From Roseovarius sp. (GTDB lineage Bacteria > Pseudomonadota > Alphaproteobacteria > Rhodobacterales > Rhodobacteraceae), in contig JAOSKR010000002.1 in the NCBI GenBank assembly GCA_027493545.1, forward strand, positions 930,001 to 994,000: 64,000 bases of DNA. Direction: 5' to 3'. Under the pieces are notes generated by a model. It had not been told where the DNA came from. It ran no database searches and worked only from the letters and a program-made list of their open reading frames with translations. The number at the start of each line of letters is the position of its first letter. Position 1 is the first letter of the stretch. The position numbers and the translations under genes were made by a program. Below, piece after piece: positions 37,907 to 47,269 of the stretch.

Positions 37907-39151
37907 TCAGTGCGCCACCCCCGCCGCGACGCTCTCGTCGATGAAGCGGCCTTCCTTGAAGCGGTCGAGCGAGAACGCGGCGCAAAGCGGCGATTGTCCC
38001 CGCGCCATCAGTTCGGCAAAGCCCCAGCCCGAGCCGGGGATGGCCTTGAACCCGCCGGTGCCCCAGCCGCCGTTGATGAAGCAGCCCTCGAGCGGCGTTT
38101 TCGACAGGATCGGCGAGCGGTCGCCGGTCATGTCGACGATGCCGCCCCACTGCCGCAGCATCTTGAGCCGCTGGATCATCGGAAAGGTCTCGCAAAGCGC
38201 GCGAACTGTTTCCTCGACATGGTGGAAGCTGCCGCGCTGGGTATAGTTGTTGAACCCGTCGGCGCCGCCGCCGATCACCATCTCGCCCTTGTCGGACTGA
38301 CTGATGTAGCCGTGCACCGTGTTGGCCATGACGACGCAGTCCATGCAGGGCTTGATCGGCTCGCTGACCAGCGCCTGCAGCGCCACGCTCTCGATCGGCA
38401 GGCGAAAGCCGGCCATCCCGGCCAGCTGCCCCGAATGCCCCGCCACCACGATCCCGAGCTTGTCGCAGCCGATATCGCCGCGGCTGGTGTTGACGCCGGT
38501 GACCTTGCCACCCTCCGAGGTGACGCCGGTGACTTCGCAGTTCTGGATCACGTGCATGCCCATGTCCGAGCAGGCGCGGGCATAGCCCCAGGCGACCGCG
38601 TCGTGGCGGGCGGTGCCGGCGCGCGCCTGCCAGATCCCGCCCAGGACCGGATAGCGCGGCCCATCGAGGTTGATGATCGGAACCAGTTCCTTGACGCGGG
38701 CGGGCGTGATGAACTCGGTCGTCACGCCCTGCAGGGCGTTGGCCTGCGCGGTGCGCTTGTAGCCGCGCACTTCGTGCTCGGTCTGGGCCAGCATGATCAC
38801 GCCGCGGGGGCTGAACATGACGTTGTAGTTCAGATCCTGGCTCAGGGTCTCGTAGAGCGAGCGGGCCTTTTCATAGATCGCCGCCGAGGCGTCCTGCAGG
38901 TAGTTCGAGCGGATGATGGTGGTGTTGCGCCCGGTGTTGCCGCCGCCGAGCCAGCCCTTTTCGAGGATGGCGACGTTGGTGATCCCGTGGTTTCGGCCAA
39001 GATAATAGGCGGTGGCCAGCCCGTGCCCGCCGGCGCCGACAATGATGGCGTCGTACTTGCGGCGCGGCTCGGGGCTCGCCCAGGCCCGTTCCCAGCCCAT
39101 GTGGTTGCGGAGGGCTTCCCTGGCGACGGCAAAGGCGGAATAGCGTTTCAT
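37907..39151 (-). CDS. soxB: Sarcosine oxidase beta subunit
   Basis: Flavoprotein subunit, 414 residues, of the DAO family. The FAD-binding dinucleotide motif is IIVGAGGHGLATAYYLG (about 36-52). His183 in TARHDAVAWGYARA corresponds to the His that binds FMN covalently in related enzymes. SPILSKTPLEGCFINGGWGTGGFKAIPGSG at the C-terminus (described in part) is the second flavin-contact block. Start MKRYSAFAVAREAL at 39151. First gene of the sox operon, separated from soxD by repeats. Confidence 0.95.
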   Translation of the reverse strand: MKRYSAFAVAREALRNHMGWERAWASPEPRRKYDAIIVGAGGHGLATAYYLGRNHGITNVAILEKGWLGGGNTGRNTTIIRSNYLQDASAAIYEKARSLYETLSQDLNYNVMFSPRGVIMLAQTEHEVRGYKRTAQANALQGVTTEFITPARVKELVPIINLDGPRYPVLGGIWQARAGTARHDAVAWGYARACSDMGMHVIQNCEVTGVTSEGGKVTGVNTSRGDIGCDKLGIVVAGHSGQLAGMAGFRLPIESVALQALVSEPIKPCMDCVVMANTVHGYISQSDKGEMVIGGGADGFNNYTQRGSFHHVEETVRALCETFPMIQRLKMLRQWGGIVDMTGDRSPILSKTPLEGCFINGGWGTGGFKAIPGSGWGFAELMARGQSPLCAAFSLDRFKEGRFIDESVAAGVAH

Positions 39152-39367
39152 GGGCATCCCCGAGGCTTGGATTCGCCGGTCTGGCGGTTCTGCCCAGTGT
39201 AATGCGTCATCCCGTCCCTGCAAAAGACACTTAGTGCGGCAGAAGACATGCGATTCGCGACACCGGCGCCAAGGGGGCGTCACCCGCGGGCTGGCAAGGT
39301 TGTGACCACTTGCCTCTTTCTATCACGGGGCCGCGCCGTTACATGGGGCGCAGCCAACGGAGGCGCC

Positions 39368-40609
39368 ATGCTGTTCTGGATCACCGTCATCGCCCTTGCG
39401 CTCATTTGCGGCGCGGTGCTGGCGCGCGCGGCGATCGCCGGTCACGCCGGCGGCGCGGCGCCGGCGGACTACGACCTGCGGGTCTACCGCGACCAGCTCC
39501 GGGAGGTCGAGCGCGACCGCACCCGCGGCCTCATTGGCGCCGACGAGGCCGAGCGGATGCGCACCGAGGTGTCGCGCCGCATCCTCGCCGCCGACGCCAG
39601 GCAGCGCGCGGGCGGCTCCGGTGGCGGCCAGCCCCGCGCCGCCGGCTGGGCGCTGGCGGCGCTGGCGGTGATCGGGCTGACCGGCGGCGCCGGCCTGCTT
39701 TACGACCGTATCGGCTCGCCCGGCTACCGCGACCTGCCCATCGCCCGGCGCCTCGCGGCGTCCGAGGCCGCCCGCACCGACCGTCTGTCCCAGGCGCAGG
39801 CCGAGGCGCGCGCGCCGGCCACCGCGCCGTCCCCGCCGCCCGAGGCCGGCGCCGAATACCTCGCCCTGGTCGAGCGGCTGCGCGCGGCGGTGGCAAATCG
39901 CCCCGACGATCTGCGCGGGCTGCGCCTTCTGGTGCGCAACGAGGCGGCGCTGGGCAATTTCGCCGCCGCGCACGCCGCCCAGGCGAGGGTGATCGAAATC
40001 GAGGGCGACGGGGCGCAGGCGTGGGAATACGGGCTTTGGGCCGATCTGATGGTGTCGGCCGCGCGCGGCTATGTCTCGCAGGAGGCCGAGACGGCGATCC
40101 GCGCCGCGCTGGAACGCGACGCGCGCGAGCCGCGCGCGCGCTACTACCTCGGGCTCTACCTGATGCAGGTCGACCGCCCCGACGCCGCCTTCCGGACCTG
40201 GGAGGGGCTCCTGAACGACAGCGCCCCCGACGCGCCCTGGGTGCCGCTGATCCGCGGCCAGATCGAGGAGGTGGCCTGGCGCGCCGGCATCGACTACCGG
40301 TTGCCACCGGCAGCGGCGGCACCCGAAGTACCGGGCCCCGACGCCGCCGCGATCGACGCCGCCGGCGACATGACCGATGCCGAGCGCACCGAGATGATCC
40401 GCGGCATGGTCGAGGGGCTCGCCGCCCGGCTGAACGACGAGGGCGGCAGCGCCCGCGAATGGGCCCGCCTCATCGCCGCCTACGGCGTGCTGGACCGGCG
40501 CGAGGACGCGCAGAACGCCTGGGAAGAAGCGAAGGCCGCCCTTGCCGGGCAGGAGGCCGAACTGTTGATCCTCGATGACGCCGCGCGCCGGGCGGGGCTC
40601 ATCGAATGA
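39368..40609 (+). CDS. ccmI: c-type cytochrome biogenesis protein CcmI
   Basis: Apocytochrome c chaperone of the System I maturation pathway, 413 residues. Two N-terminal membrane helices (WITVIALALICGAVLARAA and AAGWALAALAVIGLTGGAGLL) flank a cytoplasmic segment with YRDQLREVERDRTRGLIGADEAE, characteristic of CcmI/CycH, and the periplasmic part is a helical TPR-like domain with LARYYLGLYLMQVDRPDAAF-type repeats. ATGA overlap with ruvX. No other ccm genes nearby. Confidence 0.88.
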   Translation: MLFWITVIALALICGAVLARAAIAGHAGGAAPADYDLRVYRDQLREVERDRTRGLIGADEAERMRTEVSRRILAADARQRAGGSGGGQPRAAGWALAALAVIGLTGGAGLLYDRIGSPGYRDLPIARRLAASEAARTDRLSQAQAEARAPATAPSPPPEAGAEYLALVERLRAAVANRPDDLRGLRLLVRNEAALGNFAAAHAAQARVIEIEGDGAQAWEYGLWADLMVSAARGYVSQEAETAIRAALERDAREPRARYYLGLYLMQVDRPDAAFRTWEGLLNDSAPDAPWVPLIRGQIEEVAWRAGIDYRLPPAAAAPEVPGPDAAAIDAAGDMTDAERTEMIRGMVEGLAARLNDEGGSAREWARLIAAYGVLDRREDAQNAWEEAKAALAGQEAELLILDDAARRAGLIE

Positions 40610-41082
40610 TCTTCGACGATTTCGCCGACTTCGCCGCGGCGCTCGAACCGATGCGCCCGCTGATCGGGCTCGACACCGGCACAAGGACCGTGGGCGTCGC
40701 CGCCTCCGACGCGCTCCTGGCCTCGGCCGGCGCGGTCGAGACCGTCCGGCGCACCCGTTTCGCCGCCGACGCCGCCCGCATCCTCGCCATCGCCCGGGAT
40801 CGCGACGCGGCCGGGATCGTGCTGGGTCTGCCGCGCAACATGGACGGGTCGGAAGGCCCGCGCTGCCAGTCGGTGCGCGCGTTTGCCCGCAACCTCGCCC
40901 GGCTGAGCGACCTGCCGATCGGGTTCTGGGACGAGCGGTTGTCGACGGTGGCGGCCGAACGGGCGCTCCTCGAGGCCGATTTGACCCGAAAGCGTCGCAA
41001 AGAGGTTATCGACGCGGTGGCAGCCGCCTATATTCTGCAAGGAGCCCTCGACCGGCTGAGACATCTGAGGACAGAGCAGTGA
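40606..41082 (+). CDS. ruvX: Holliday junction resolvase-like protein RuvX (YqgF)
   Basis: A 158-residue RNase H-fold nuclease involved in 16S rRNA 5'-end processing in other bacteria. The metal-binding first strand is LIGLDTGTRTVGVAASD, followed by VLGLPRNMDGSEG, FWDERLSTVAAERAL and the last conserved Asp in KRRKEVIDAVAAAYILQ. The start overlaps ccmI (ATGA) and the stop overlaps the DUF1289 gene (GTGA), a tight translational cluster. Confidence 0.92.
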   Translation: MIFDDFADFAAALEPMRPLIGLDTGTRTVGVAASDALLASAGAVETVRRTRFAADAARILAIARDRDAAGIVLGLPRNMDGSEGPRCQSVRAFARNLARLSDLPIGFWDERLSTVAAERALLEADLTRKRRKEVIDAVAAAYILQGALDRLRHLRTEQ

Positions 41083-41315
41083 ACGATATCCCCGTCTGGA
41101 CCCGCGACGAAATCGAAAGCCCCTGTATCCGCGTCTGCGTGGTCCACCCCGAGGCGGGCATCTGCACCGGCTGCTATCGCACCACCGACGAAATCGCCGG
41201 CTGGTCGCGCATGGGCGCCAAGGAACGGCGCGAGATCATGGCGGCCCTGCCGGATCGCGCGCCGCTGCTCAGGAAACGCCGGGGCGGGCGCGCGGCGCGG
41301 CTGGCAAGGGGCTGA
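41079..41315 (+). CDS. DUF1289 family cysteine-rich protein
   Basis: A 78-residue protein starting at GTG 41079, which overlaps the ruvX stop. The DUF1289 pattern is clear: SPCIRVCVVHPEAGICTGCYRTTDEIAGW, with four Cys that may bind a metal, then SRMGAKERREIMAALPDR and a basic tail. Function unknown; often near ruvX in this order. Confidence 0.88.
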   Translation: MNDIPVWTRDEIESPCIRVCVVHPEAGICTGCYRTTDEIAGWSRMGAKERREIMAALPDRAPLLRKRRGGRAARLARG

Positions 41316-41419
41316 GGGGCCGGCCGGACGTGCGGCACGTGGCGGCGGGGCGACGCCGGGGGGGCAACCGCCGGGCGACCGGGGCAACGCAGCCGGAACG
41401 TGAAGCGGCGGGGGAACAG

Positions 41420-42084
41420 ATGCGCGGCCTAAAAAAATACAAGAACGCGAATTTGCCCTTCTCTTTGACGGGATACGATACTCGCTATTTGCTTCGCAAC
41501 GTGCATTCAAATCACTAGAACGCGACATACGCGCAGTCGAAGAGGTTGTTCCTCGTGACCTAGGGATAGAAAAAAACATTCGATATTCTAATGTATTGCT
41601 GGCAGATATTGGACCACACCTACCGCTCGCATGAGATATTCGGACAACTTGCGCCGTTTCGGTTAAAAGACAACCGAACAAGGACTTTTGTCAGGTGCGG
41701 CGAGAATGTCTCGGCATTTCGGAGCATCTATCATCACCTTCGACGAAGTATCTCAGAAATACCCGAGAAAGCTCCACCAATTATCGGGTCGTTAAGTTGG
41801 ATGGATTCAAGGAACAACCAGCGCTGTCTAACGCTTTCGCTAAGTTCAGGTGCCTCAGAATTTACGATTCCGACGCTCGTTGTTGACACCGGACTGGAGA
41901 GTTCGCTAAGGACTACATGTTCCATGTCGGTAATAAAGGCATCTCGATTCTTGACGTTGCAAAAGCATGCGCTGGGGCCACGGAAGCTATCGAGCAGTTT
42001 CTCGAAGACAGGGGTGTATTTGACAAACACGACGTCAAGCCTGTTATCTTTTCAACTGAATTCCCACGGTTGCTCGGGATGTAA
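41420..42084 (+). pseudogene. Broken low-GC gene of unknown function
   Basis: Base composition is well below the neighbours. Coding-looking pieces occur in succession but in changing frames: after MRGLKK comes IQEREFALLFDGIRYSLF and FKSLERDIRAVEEVVPRDLG, then HEIFGQLAPFRLKDN, ASIITFDEVSQKYPRKLHQL, KLDGFKEQPALSNAFAKF, SEFTIPTLVVDTGLE and lastly MFHVGNKGISILDVAKAC through FSTEFPRLLGM with stop at 42084. At least four indels would be needed, more than elsewhere. I do not recognise the product. GGGGAA precedes the ATG at 41420. Could be a decayed transferred gene or a badly sequenced one. Confidence 0.55.
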
Positions 42085-42133
42085 CGCGCGTGGGGTGGGT
42101 TTCCAATCCACCATACCCGGAACCCCGTGCTTC

Positions 42134-42152
42134 GGTGGGGTGAAACCCCACC
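42134..42152. repeat. Short palindrome before gatB
   Basis: GGTGGGGT and ACCCCACC flank GAA, part of a longer GC-rich patch with repeated TGGGGTG elements at 42089-42160. It may terminate transcription from the broken gene. No T run. Confidence 0.4.
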
Positions 42153-42253
42153 CTACGGGCACCGACCCGCTTGTCCGGCAATCCCCCACGCCCCTTGCCC
42201 ACGCACCCGCGCCGGTCTAGAACCGCGACCGGAACCCAACCGGAGCGGCGCGC

Positions 42254-43762
42254 ATGCTTGACCTGACCTATGAGGCCCCGAAACCCCGCGTGATCGCCGG
42301 GGCCCGGCACGACTGGGAACTGGTGATCGGCATGGAGGTGCATGCCCAGGTCGCCTCCAACGCCAAGCTCTTTTCCGGCGCCTCGACCGAATTCGGCGCC
42401 GAGCCCAACTCGAACGTCTCGTTCATTGATGCCGCCATGCCCGGCATGCTGCCGGTGATCAACGAATTCTGCGTCGAGCAGGCGGTGCGCACCGGGCTGG
42501 GGCTCAACGCCCGGATCAACCTGCGCTCGGCCTTTGACCGCAAGAACTATTTCTACCCCGACCTGCCGCAGGGCTATCAGATCAGCCAGCTTTACCACCC
42601 CATCGTCGGCGACGGCGAAATCCTCGTCGACATGGCGCCGGGGATCGCGCGGCGCGTGCGCATCGAGCGCATCCACATGGAACAGGACGCCGGCAAGTCG
42701 ATCCACGACATGGACCCCCACATGTCCTTCGTCGACCTCAACCGCACCGGTGTCTGCCTGATGGAGATCGTCTCGAAGCCGGATATCCGCGGCCCCGAGG
42801 AGGCCGCCGCCTATATCGCCAAGCTGCGCCAGATCCTGCGCTATCTCGGCACCTGCGACGGCAACATGCAGGAGGGCAGCCTGCGCGCCGACGTCAACGT
42901 CTCGATCTGCCGCCCCGGCGCCCATGAGCGCTACATGGAAAGCCGAGGATTTCGGCCATCTCGGCACCCGCTGCGAGATCAAGAACATGAACTCGATGCG
43001 CTTCATCCAGGCCGCCATCGAGTTCGAGGCCCGCCGCCAGATCGCGATTGTCGAAGGCGGCGGCGAGGTGGTGCAGGAAACCCGGCTTTTCGACCCCGAC
43101 AGGGGCGAGACCCGCTCGATGCGCTCCAAGGAAGAGGCGCATGACTACCGCTATTTCCCCGACCCCGACCTGCTGCCGCTGGAGATCGAGCAGGGCTGGG
43201 TCGACGCGATCAAGGCCTCGCTGCCCGAACTGCCCGATGCCAAGAAGGCGCGGTTCATCGCGGACTACGGGGTTACCGAATACGACGCCGGCGTCCTGAC
43301 CGCAGAGGCGGACCTCGCGGACTACTTCGAGGAATCGGTGGGCGGCGGCGACGGCAAGAAGACCGCCAACTGGGTGATCAACGAGGTGCTGGGCCGCGCG
43401 AACAAGGCCGACATCGCGCCCCGGCAGCTGGTGGCGCCGTCGGCAAATACCGCGATCATGGCGATGGTGAGTTCGGGCGAGATCAGCTCCAGGATCGCCA
43501 AGGACGTTCTCGAAATCCACATCGACACCGGCCGCGACCCCGCCGAGATCGTCGAGACCGAGGGCATGAAACAGGTCACCGACACCGGCGCCATCGAGGC
43601 CGCGGTCGCGCGCATCATCGCCGAGAACCCCGCCCAGGTGGAAAAGGCTCGGGCCAACCCCAAGCTCGCCGGCTGGTTCGTGGGCCAGGTGATGAAGGCC
43701 ACGGGGGCAAGGCCAATCCCAAGGCCGTGAACGATATCGTTCAGCAGAAACTGGGGCTCTGA
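42254..43762 (+). CDS. gatB: Aspartyl/glutamyl-tRNA amidotransferase subunit B (two frameshifts)
   Basis: Kinase/tRNA-recognition subunit of GatCAB, which amidates Glu-tRNA(Gln) and Asp-tRNA(Asn). 502 residues after repair, the normal length. Diagnostic segments: [80 protein letters not shown], and the C-terminal Yqey-type tail [11 protein letters not shown]. Frame break one is at AAA 42939-42941 (one extra base), break two at the five-G run 43703-43707 (one missing base, then [17 protein letters not shown]). Both are homopolymer sites. Confidence 0.94.
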
Positions 43763-44133
43763 GCGACGCGGGAGGCCGGCTGCGGCGACATCCGATCCGA
43801 GCCGGTTGTTGTGGGCTGCGCGGCACTGGGTGACGACCTGTCGAAACGGAAATCTCATTTGGGGGGTGTGTTTCGTTATGTCGGATACGGTTCGACGACG
43901 GGCGCGCGCCCGCCCGGGTGGGCGCGGAACGCGCCCGCCTTGGGGGCGGGCGGGCGCGTGCCCGTCACTGGCGCGACGGGCGGGTGAATCCCATCAGAAG
44001 AAAGGTGCTATACGTGGCGTCACAGACAACGTGTAAGCAGGAGGTGTTTTTGGCTGACAGCCGAAAGCCGGACCGCGCCCGAGAGCAACGGAGTGACAGG
44101 CGAGTCACCGATGTGGGCCTCGGAAGAAAGAAG
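43763..44133. other. Gap after gatB with a strong hairpin
   Basis: No ORF with coding character. ACGCGCCCGCC (43929-43939) and GGCGGGCGCGT (43949-43959) form an eleven-base stem with a nine-base loop, inside a patch of GC repeats resembling that near 37832. Possibly the gatB terminator, although far from the stop. Confidence 0.5.
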
Positions 44134-44280
44134 ATGTCCGACGCACTCATCGAAGAAGTGGCGGAGGAAGCCGTCGATTGGTTGGAACGCGGGGGACTGC
44201 GGAGGGTTTGGGCGGTGATCAAGATAACGGCATTGATCGTTGTATTGATTATTGGAGTAGCTGTTCTGTATATTATCTAG
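44134..44280 (+). CDS. Small single-helix membrane protein
   Basis: A 48-residue ORF with an amphipathic acidic N-terminus (MSDALIEEVAEEAVDWLERG) and one hydrophobic C-terminal helix (VIKITALIVVLIIGVAVLYII). GGAAGAAAG lies just upstream of the ATG. Lower in GC than the surroundings. I do not recognise it; size and layout resemble small membrane stress peptides or toxin-like peptides but nothing specific supports that. Confidence 0.5.
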   Translation: MSDALIEEVAEEAVDWLERGGLRRVWAVIKITALIVVLIIGVAVLYII

Positions 44281-44485
44281 GTTGCCAACTTGGGGTCGTC
44301 TTGCCGCCGACATGCAGCATTCCAACAAGGATGACCCCGCCGCGGATTTTTTTGACACGCCTGCCGCTGCCTCGAGCGGTACAACGGGACAAGTGCCGCC
44401 CATCGCCTTGCGGCAGGGCGCGCTATCGAAACAGGACGCGGGGGCAAAACTCGGTTCTGCTTCCGCGCCCCGTCGCCGCCCCGCC

Positions 44486-44969
44486 TCACCCCTTGCGCGA
44501 AATGCCGATGCGTCCGCCCACGCCGTCTGGCCGCGGCAAACGGGCATGGGCCTGCGCAATCGCCGCGACCCGCGCCATGATGTCGGCGGGCATCGGCACC
44601 ACTTTCGGCCCGGACGTATCGACGTGCAGGATCATCCCCTCGCCGGTGGCCGCGAGCCAGCCGTCGCGATGGCGCAGTTCCTGAAAGGTGTGCAGCCGCT
44701 TGGCGTCGTGATCGACCATCCAGACGACGGAATGGAGCCGGTCGCCGAGCTTGACCTCGCGCAGGTAGCGGATGTGGAACTCGGCGGCATAGGTGGTGTG
44801 GCCGGTGGCCTCGAGATATGCCGGACCGAAGCCGAGCCGCTCCCAGAACTCGTCGGTCGCCCGGTCGAAGAGCACCGTGTAGTAACCCATGTTGAGATGG
44901 CCGTTATAGTCGATCCATTCCGGCTCGATCTCGATCGGGGGAAGAAAGGAACGGCGCGGGTTCGGTCAT
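44486..44969 (-). CDS. Acyl-CoA thioesterase-like hotdog protein (single frameshift)
   Basis: A 160-residue protein of the 4-hydroxybenzoyl-CoA thioesterase family after repair. The active-site segment EWIDYNGHLNMGYYTVLFDRATDEF contains the family Asp; FHIRYLREVKLGDRLHSVVW and GEGMILHVD follow. The first dozen codons (MTEPAPFLS) are out of frame with the rest; one extra base near 44937-44946 is the cause. Substrate unknown; such genes often accompany carnitine or betaine catabolism, but none is here. Confidence 0.8.
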
Positions 44970-45045
44970 GCTCGCTCGCGGGCTGGCTGCGGATCCGCGA
45001 CACCTTAGGTCGATGAAACCCGGGAATGCAAAGCCTTTGCGCCGC

Positions 45046-46713
45046 TCAGCCCGCCGTCATCGCGGTGCCGAGCCTCGCGGCCCGCGCCCCGCGCCCCTCG
45101 CTGCCCAGCGACCGGCACAGGATCGCCACCGGCACCAGCCCGAACGCCACCAGTACCAGCGACGGCACCGCCGCTTCCGACAGGCGCTCGTCGGCCGCCA
45201 GCCGGTGCGCCTGCACCGCCAGCGTCTGAAAGTTGAAGGGATGCAGGATCAGCGTCGCCGGCAGCTCCTTCATCGCGTCGACGAAGACGATCAGCAGCGC
45301 CGTGAGCACCGAGGCCCGCGCCACCGGCAGATGGACCCGCCACAGGAGCCTTGGCCCGGTCTGGCCGAGCGAACGGCCGATGGCGTCGAAATGGCCCGGG
45401 ATGGTGGCCATGCCGCTGTCGTAGGTATTGAGCGCGGCGGCCATGAACCGGGCAATGTAGGCCACCACCATCAGCCAGATCGAACCGGTGATCAGCAGCC
45501 CGGTGCTGATGCCGAAGCGCGCCTCCATCACCGCGTCGATGAGGTTGTCGAGAGCCGCCATCGGCACCATCAGCCCGACCGCGATGACGCCGCCGGGCAC
45601 GGCATAGCCCATCCCGGCGCCGATCACGATCAGCTTTGACGCGCGCGTGGGCCGGGTGCGGGCGCGAAAGCCGATCAGCACCGCACCCGCCACCGTCAGC
45701 ACCGCCGCCACCCCGGCCACCGTGACCGAGTTCCGCATCAGCCCCAGATAGCGCGGCGACAGCAGGTCCTGCGACGAGCCCATCGCCATCGTGCCCAGCA
45801 TCAGCACCGGGATGACAAAGCCCACCAACACCGGCGTCAGGCAGAGCACGAACGCCAGCCAACCGGCCGCGCCGGTCAGGCGCGGGCGTTCCATCGCCTC
45901 GAAACGCGCGCCGCGCCCGGCAGTGCGCGCGCGTCCGCGCTGGGCGCGCTCGAGCCCCGCGACAAGCAGCGCGAAGGTCAGCAGGCAGAGCGAGAGCTGC
46001 GCCGCCGCCGGCCGGTCGCCGAGGCTGAACCACGCCTGATAGATGCCGGTGGCAAAGGTCTGCACGTTGAAGAACGCCACCGTGCCGTAATCGGCGATGG
46101 TCTCCATCACCGCCAGAAGGGCGCCGCCGGCGATCGCCGGCCGCGCCATCGGCAGCGCCACCCGCAGGAACGCCTGCATCGGCGAGCGCCCCAGCGTGCG
46201 CGCGACCAGAAAGGCGTTGGACGACTGCTGCCGGAACGAGGCCCGCGCCAGCAGGTAGACATACGGGTAGAGCACCACCGTCAGCATCACCGCCGCGCCG
46301 CCCGGGGAGCGCACCTCGGGAAACCAGTAGTCGCGCGGTCCCCAGCCGGTCACATCGCGCAACAGCGTCTGCACGGGGCCGGGATGGTCGAGCAGATAGG
46401 TATAGGCGTAGGCCATCACATAGGCCGGAAACGCCAGCGGCAGCGCCAGCGCGATCTCGAGCCAGCGCACGCCGGGAAAGCGGTAGACGGTCACCAGCCA
46501 CGCCGTCACCGACCCGATGATCGCGGTCGAACATCCCACGATCACGACCAGGAACAGCGTGGTGAGCGCATAGCGCGGCATCACCGTCGAGAGAACCTCG
46601 CGCCAGGTCTGCAGATCGCCGGTGAACGCCGCCAGCGCGGCGGCGATGATCGGCGCCACGCAGACGGCGACGACGATCCAGGCCAGGCGGTGCAGAAAGC
46701 GTTCGGTCGACAT
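45046..46713 (-). CDS. Iron(III)-type ABC transporter permease, fused double unit
   Basis: A 555-residue inner-membrane permease with about twelve helices, two fused units like FbpB/SfuB. Both halves carry an EAA-type loop: ARTLGRSPMQAFLRVALPMARPA and GRSLGQTGPRLLWRVHLPVARAS (each described in part). MKELPATLILHPFNFQTLA is typical of ferric iron permeases. MSTERFLHRLAWIV at 46713 is preceded by GGAG. No periplasmic binding protein or ATPase gene is adjacent, which is odd; partners must be elsewhere. Last gene of the 47942-46713 series on the minus strand. Confidence 0.88.
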   Translation of the reverse strand: MSTERFLHRLAWIVVAVCVAPIIAAALAAFTGDLQTWREVLSTVMPRYALTTLFLVVIVGCSTAIIGSVTAWLVTVYRFPGVRWLEIALALPLAFPAYVMAYAYTYLLDHPGPVQTLLRDVTGWGPRDYWFPEVRSPGGAAVMLTVVLYPYVYLLARASFRQQSSNAFLVARTLGRSPMQAFLRVALPMARPAIAGGALLAVMETIADYGTVAFFNVQTFATGIYQAWFSLGDRPAAAQLSLCLLTFALLVAGLERAQRGRARTAGRGARFEAMERPRLTGAAGWLAFVLCLTPVLVGFVIPVLMLGTMAMGSSQDLLSPRYLGLMRNSVTVAGVAAVLTVAGAVLIGFRARTRPTRASKLIVIGAGMGYAVPGGVIAVGLMVPMAALDNLIDAVMEARFGISTGLLITGSIWLMVVAYIARFMAAALNTYDSGMATIPGHFDAIGRSLGQTGPRLLWRVHLPVARASVLTALLIVFVDAMKELPATLILHPFNFQTLAVQAHRLAADERLSEAAVPSLVLVAFGLVPVAILCRSLGSEGRGARAARLGTAMTAG

Positions 46714-46840
46714 CCGGGCTCCAGGCTGCGGTTGACGGTGGCGCTCAGGGATTGCCACAGACCGGGGCCGGATGCCAGCAGCAACGCGGGCGACACCCGG
46801 CAGCGACCCGGCCGCCGCCGCCGGCGGCAGGGTCTTGCGC

Positions 46841-47221
46841 TCAGCGGTCGAGCAGCTTCGCCTGCTCGAGATAGACCTCGGCCACGCCCCTCAGCCGCGC
46901 CGGGTTGTCGCCCTCCGACGACAGGTGAACCTCTTCCAGCACCGTCGGCAGAGCGCCCAGTTCCTCGTTGATCCTGGCCAGCGCCACCTCGAGTGTATAG
47001 GTCAGCTCGTGCACCTCCTCCATGTCATCGACGGTCAACGGGTCGCGGGCGATGATCGCTTCCATCCGGCGGTTGTAGGTGACGAAGTTGTCCATGGCCT
47101 GGGCCAGGGTTTCGGATGTCTCGGGCTCGTAATGGCTGACGCGCTCTTCGGCGATGCCCGCAACGGCACCGGCCAGCGCGACGGCGGCAGCGGCGGTCAT
47201 CAGTTTCAGCGTGGTGGTCAT
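46841..47221 (-). CDS. Periplasmic protein resembling DUF6746
   Basis: A 126-residue secreted helical protein. The signal peptide is MTTTLKLMTAAAAVALAGAVAG; mature part has HYEPETSETLAQAMDNFVTY, VDDMEEVHELTYTLEVALAR and LEEVHLSSEGD. The resemblance to DUF6746 is from memory and not checked. Downstream of the PiuC-like gene by 48 bases, upstream of the iron permease by 127 bases, suggesting a role in iron acquisition, unproven. Confidence 0.7.
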   Translation of the reverse strand: MTTTLKLMTAAAAVALAGAVAGIAEERVSHYEPETSETLAQAMDNFVTYNRRMEAIIARDPLTVDDMEEVHELTYTLEVALARINEELGALPTVLEEVHLSSEGDNPARLRGVAEVYLEQAKLLDR

Positions 47222-47269
47222 GTCCTTGTCCCTCGGGTTCTGGATTGTCGGCTGCCTTGAGCGGGGGGG

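Noticed and set aside
41316-41419. Extra small ORF after DUF1289
   Set aside because: Only a GC-rich spacer with GGGG runs; no start with ribosome binding site.
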